NCBI GenBank assembly: GCA_001321835.1
Contig: JPUR01000193.1
Span: 1 to 18,212, forward strand
Direction: 5' to 3'
Source: Marinosulfonomonas sp. PRT-SC04
GTDB taxonomy: Bacteria > Pseudomonadota > Alphaproteobacteria > Rhodobacterales > Rhodobacteraceae
Length of the DNA: 18,212 nucleotides
Shown here piece by piece: positions 16,984-18,212 of this stretch. The stretch's first letter is position 1, and each line of letters begins with the position of its first letter. A model generated the notes under the pieces. The model was not told the origin of the DNA and did not search any database. It was given only the letters and a program-made list of their open reading frames with translations. Both the position numbers and the translations under genes were made by a program.

Positions 16984-17460
16984 ATGAGCACCGCAAAATC
17001 CCCCTCAGACCTCGTCAGCATAGCCAAAACCCTGTCGATGTCAGGCCTTGAGTACGTGCAGAAAATGCAATCCGGTGAATTCGCGGCCCCGCCGATCGCC
17101 GACACTCTCAACTTCGCTCTATACTCGGTGGAAAAGGGCTGCACAGTGTTTCGCGGCACGCCGTAATTTGCCCACGCCAACCCAATGGGCGGCTTGCACG
17201 GCGGCTGGTACGCCACAATTTTGGACAGCTGCATGGCCTGCGCGGTGATGTCGATGTTGCCGCAAGGATCGATCTACACAACGCTTGAATTCAAGGTCAA
17301 CATCACCCGCGCCATTCCGCTTGGCATGTTGGTGGACGCCACCGGAACGGTCCAACATTTTGGCCGCTCAACCGGTGTGGCGAATGGCGAAGTGCGCGGA
17401 GTTGAGGATGGTAAACTTTACGCCACCGGCTCAACCACCTGCCTGATCATGCGGCCCTAA
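16984..17460 (+). pseudogene. PaaI-type hotdog thioesterase with an internal ochre stop
   Basis: A PaaI/YdiI-like acyl-CoA thioesterase frame of 158 codons. It starts at an ATG preceded by AAGAAGAG, and is broken by TAA at 17164-17166 (codon 61). Homology continues in the same frame on both sides: before the stop VEKGCTVFRGTP, after it FAHANPMGGLHGGWYATILD, where HGG and the Asp of LDSCMACAV are the hotdog-fold active-site features. The C-terminal strands (IYTTLEFKVNITRAIP, YATGSTTCLI) are intact. A single GAA-to-TAA change would explain it. An internal start at the Met of NPMGG would lack the N-terminal helix and strands, and is unlikely to give an active protein. The substrate is unknown. 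Confidence 0.82.
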
Positions 17461-17488
17461 CGGCACCTCGACGCGCCCCTCAGACAGC

Positions 17489-18212
17489 TCAGATCGCACG
17501 GCCACCAACACGATTGGCGTTTTTATGCCCCTGTGCCGACGGGTGCAGATGTTCACTGGCATCGGCACCAATCACCCGCCGCCGCCGCCAGAAAAACATT
17601 TTCGACCAGCCCCGATACGAGCCAACCGCAGGCGCCTGCGGATCAGTGATAAACCGCGTCGCATAATTATCAGGCAGCCGCACACCACAGCCTGCCAGCT
17701 TCTCCAACATCCAGACCAGCGGGATGTTCGACAGCGGCCGCGCCACCGTATAATCGCCTAAATTACCACCAATATCACTGTGACAGCCGCGAAACCAAAC
17801 CTGCTCCATTTCGCCCTGCCATTGGGACGGGCTGTCCCACATCACCGGCTCAAACGCCATCCGCGTTTCATCCAGCGCCAAAGCGTGATAGCCATGCCGA
17901 ATGCTGTTGCCCAGATGATGATTGTGGAAATCATGCGCCGGTTGGCTCCAACGCCAGACCACCGGCCAGCGCAAACCAAGCGCCTTAACTGTATCCCAAA
18001 CCCCGACCATCTCGATCTCGACATCCCCATGACAATAAGCCTTGGAAAAATCCGCCGCCACCGCACTGCCTACGGCGTATTTATAATGGCGATACACTTG
18101 GCGAATATTGCGCACAGTGGCATGATCCTGCGTCAGCAACCCGACCTGATCAATCACCGAGTTAACCGCGAATCTTGGTGATGGCATAATTTTCAGGTGG
18201 CGTATCATGGAT
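17489..18212 (-). CDS. DUF2235 (T6SS-lipase-like alpha/beta hydrolase fold) protein, 5' end missing or rearranged
   Basis: The frame is open to the right edge. It matches the C-terminal two-thirds of DUF2235 proteins common in Rhodobacteraceae: VIDQVGLLTQDHATVRNIRQ, YCHGDVEIEMVGVWDTVKAL, FHNHHLGNSIRHGYHALALD, QVWFRGCHSDIGG (with the family's later Asp/His region) and PLSNIPLVWMLE. Complete members carry a GxSRGA nucleophile motif a few residues before the VIDxVGLL stretch. Here that place reads IMPSPRFAVNS, with no such motif and about three residues too few. Either the gene is truncated by a junction near 18150-18175, or the coding sequence is strongly diverged. The DUF2235 assignment is good; function (a lipase in some T6SS effectors) is not implied. 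Confidence 0.72.
   Translation of the reverse strand, partial: SMIRHLKIMPSPRFAVNSVIDQVGLLTQDHATVRNIRQVYRHYKYAVGSAVAADFSKAYCHGDVEIEMVGVWDTVKALGLRWPVVWRWSQPAHDFHNHHLGNSIRHGYHALALDETRMAFEPVMWDSPSQWQGEMEQVWFRGCHSDIGGNLGDYTVARPLSNIPLVWMLEKLAGCGVRLPDNYATRFITDPQAPAVGSYRGWSKMFFWRRRRVIGADASEHLHPSAQGHKNANRVGGRAI

Noticed and set aside
13138..17166. Genetic code change (stop reassignment) to explain the in-frame stops
   Set aside because: The two nonsense codons are TAG and TAA, several intact genes here terminate normally with TAG or TAA, and a frameshift and an IS lesion occur alongside.

Overview
The window is a chromosomal stretch from an alphaproteobacterium, most probably a marine Rhodobacteraceae (Roseobacter group) member. 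This rests on the detached F1 operon order atpH-A-G-D-C (no atpB/E/F genes next to it), a PutR/PutA divergent pair of the Rhodobacter type, the style of the H-type lectin and DUF2235 proteins, and moderate GC. Mixed IS remnants and several freshly broken genes resemble genome-plastic lineages such as Octadecabacter, but that genus guess is inference only.

Layout. 1-336: the end of an IS30-like element (transposase reading out of the window to the left) sits inside an alpha/beta-hydrolase gene, of which only the N-terminal part remains. 338-952: an HCCA-isomerase/DsbA-like thioredoxin-fold protein, divergent from prs (1059-2132, PRPP synthetase). prs converges on a small H-type lectin gene and their stop codons share one TTAA. 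2557-7452: the F1 ATP synthase operon on the minus strand, with a clear intrinsic terminator at its end and a promoter plus structured leader at its head. 7453-7966 is a gene-free stretch holding that promoter and some repeats. 7967-11981: putR (Lrp family) and putA (bifunctional proline catabolism), divergent around a perfect 11-7-11 inverted repeat. 12050-14112: a tight plus-strand set of rhomboid protease, GFA-family protein (with an early amber stop) and an AEC transporter (frameshifted). 14151-14939: suhB-like phosphatase. 15029-16908: metR and metF, divergent around a perfect MetR box. 16984-17460: PaaI-type thioesterase with an internal ochre stop. 17489 to the right edge: a DUF2235 protein whose N-terminal part looks lost or rearranged.

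The genes are mostly housekeeping: energy (atp), nucleotide precursor (prs), proline as carbon/nitrogen source (putRA), and one-carbon/methionine metabolism (metR-metF). I see no defence island, CRISPR, tRNA, rRNA or biosynthetic cluster, and no coherent undescribed multi-gene system. The most notable signals are (a) interleaved complementary segments in the atp 5' leader, (b) the very clean PutR operator, and (c) an unusual density of single-lesion pseudogenes: one IS hit, two nonsense codons, one frameshift and one probable 5' truncation, four of them within about 5 kb. This suggests recent gene decay, or assembly errors if the read data do not support them.
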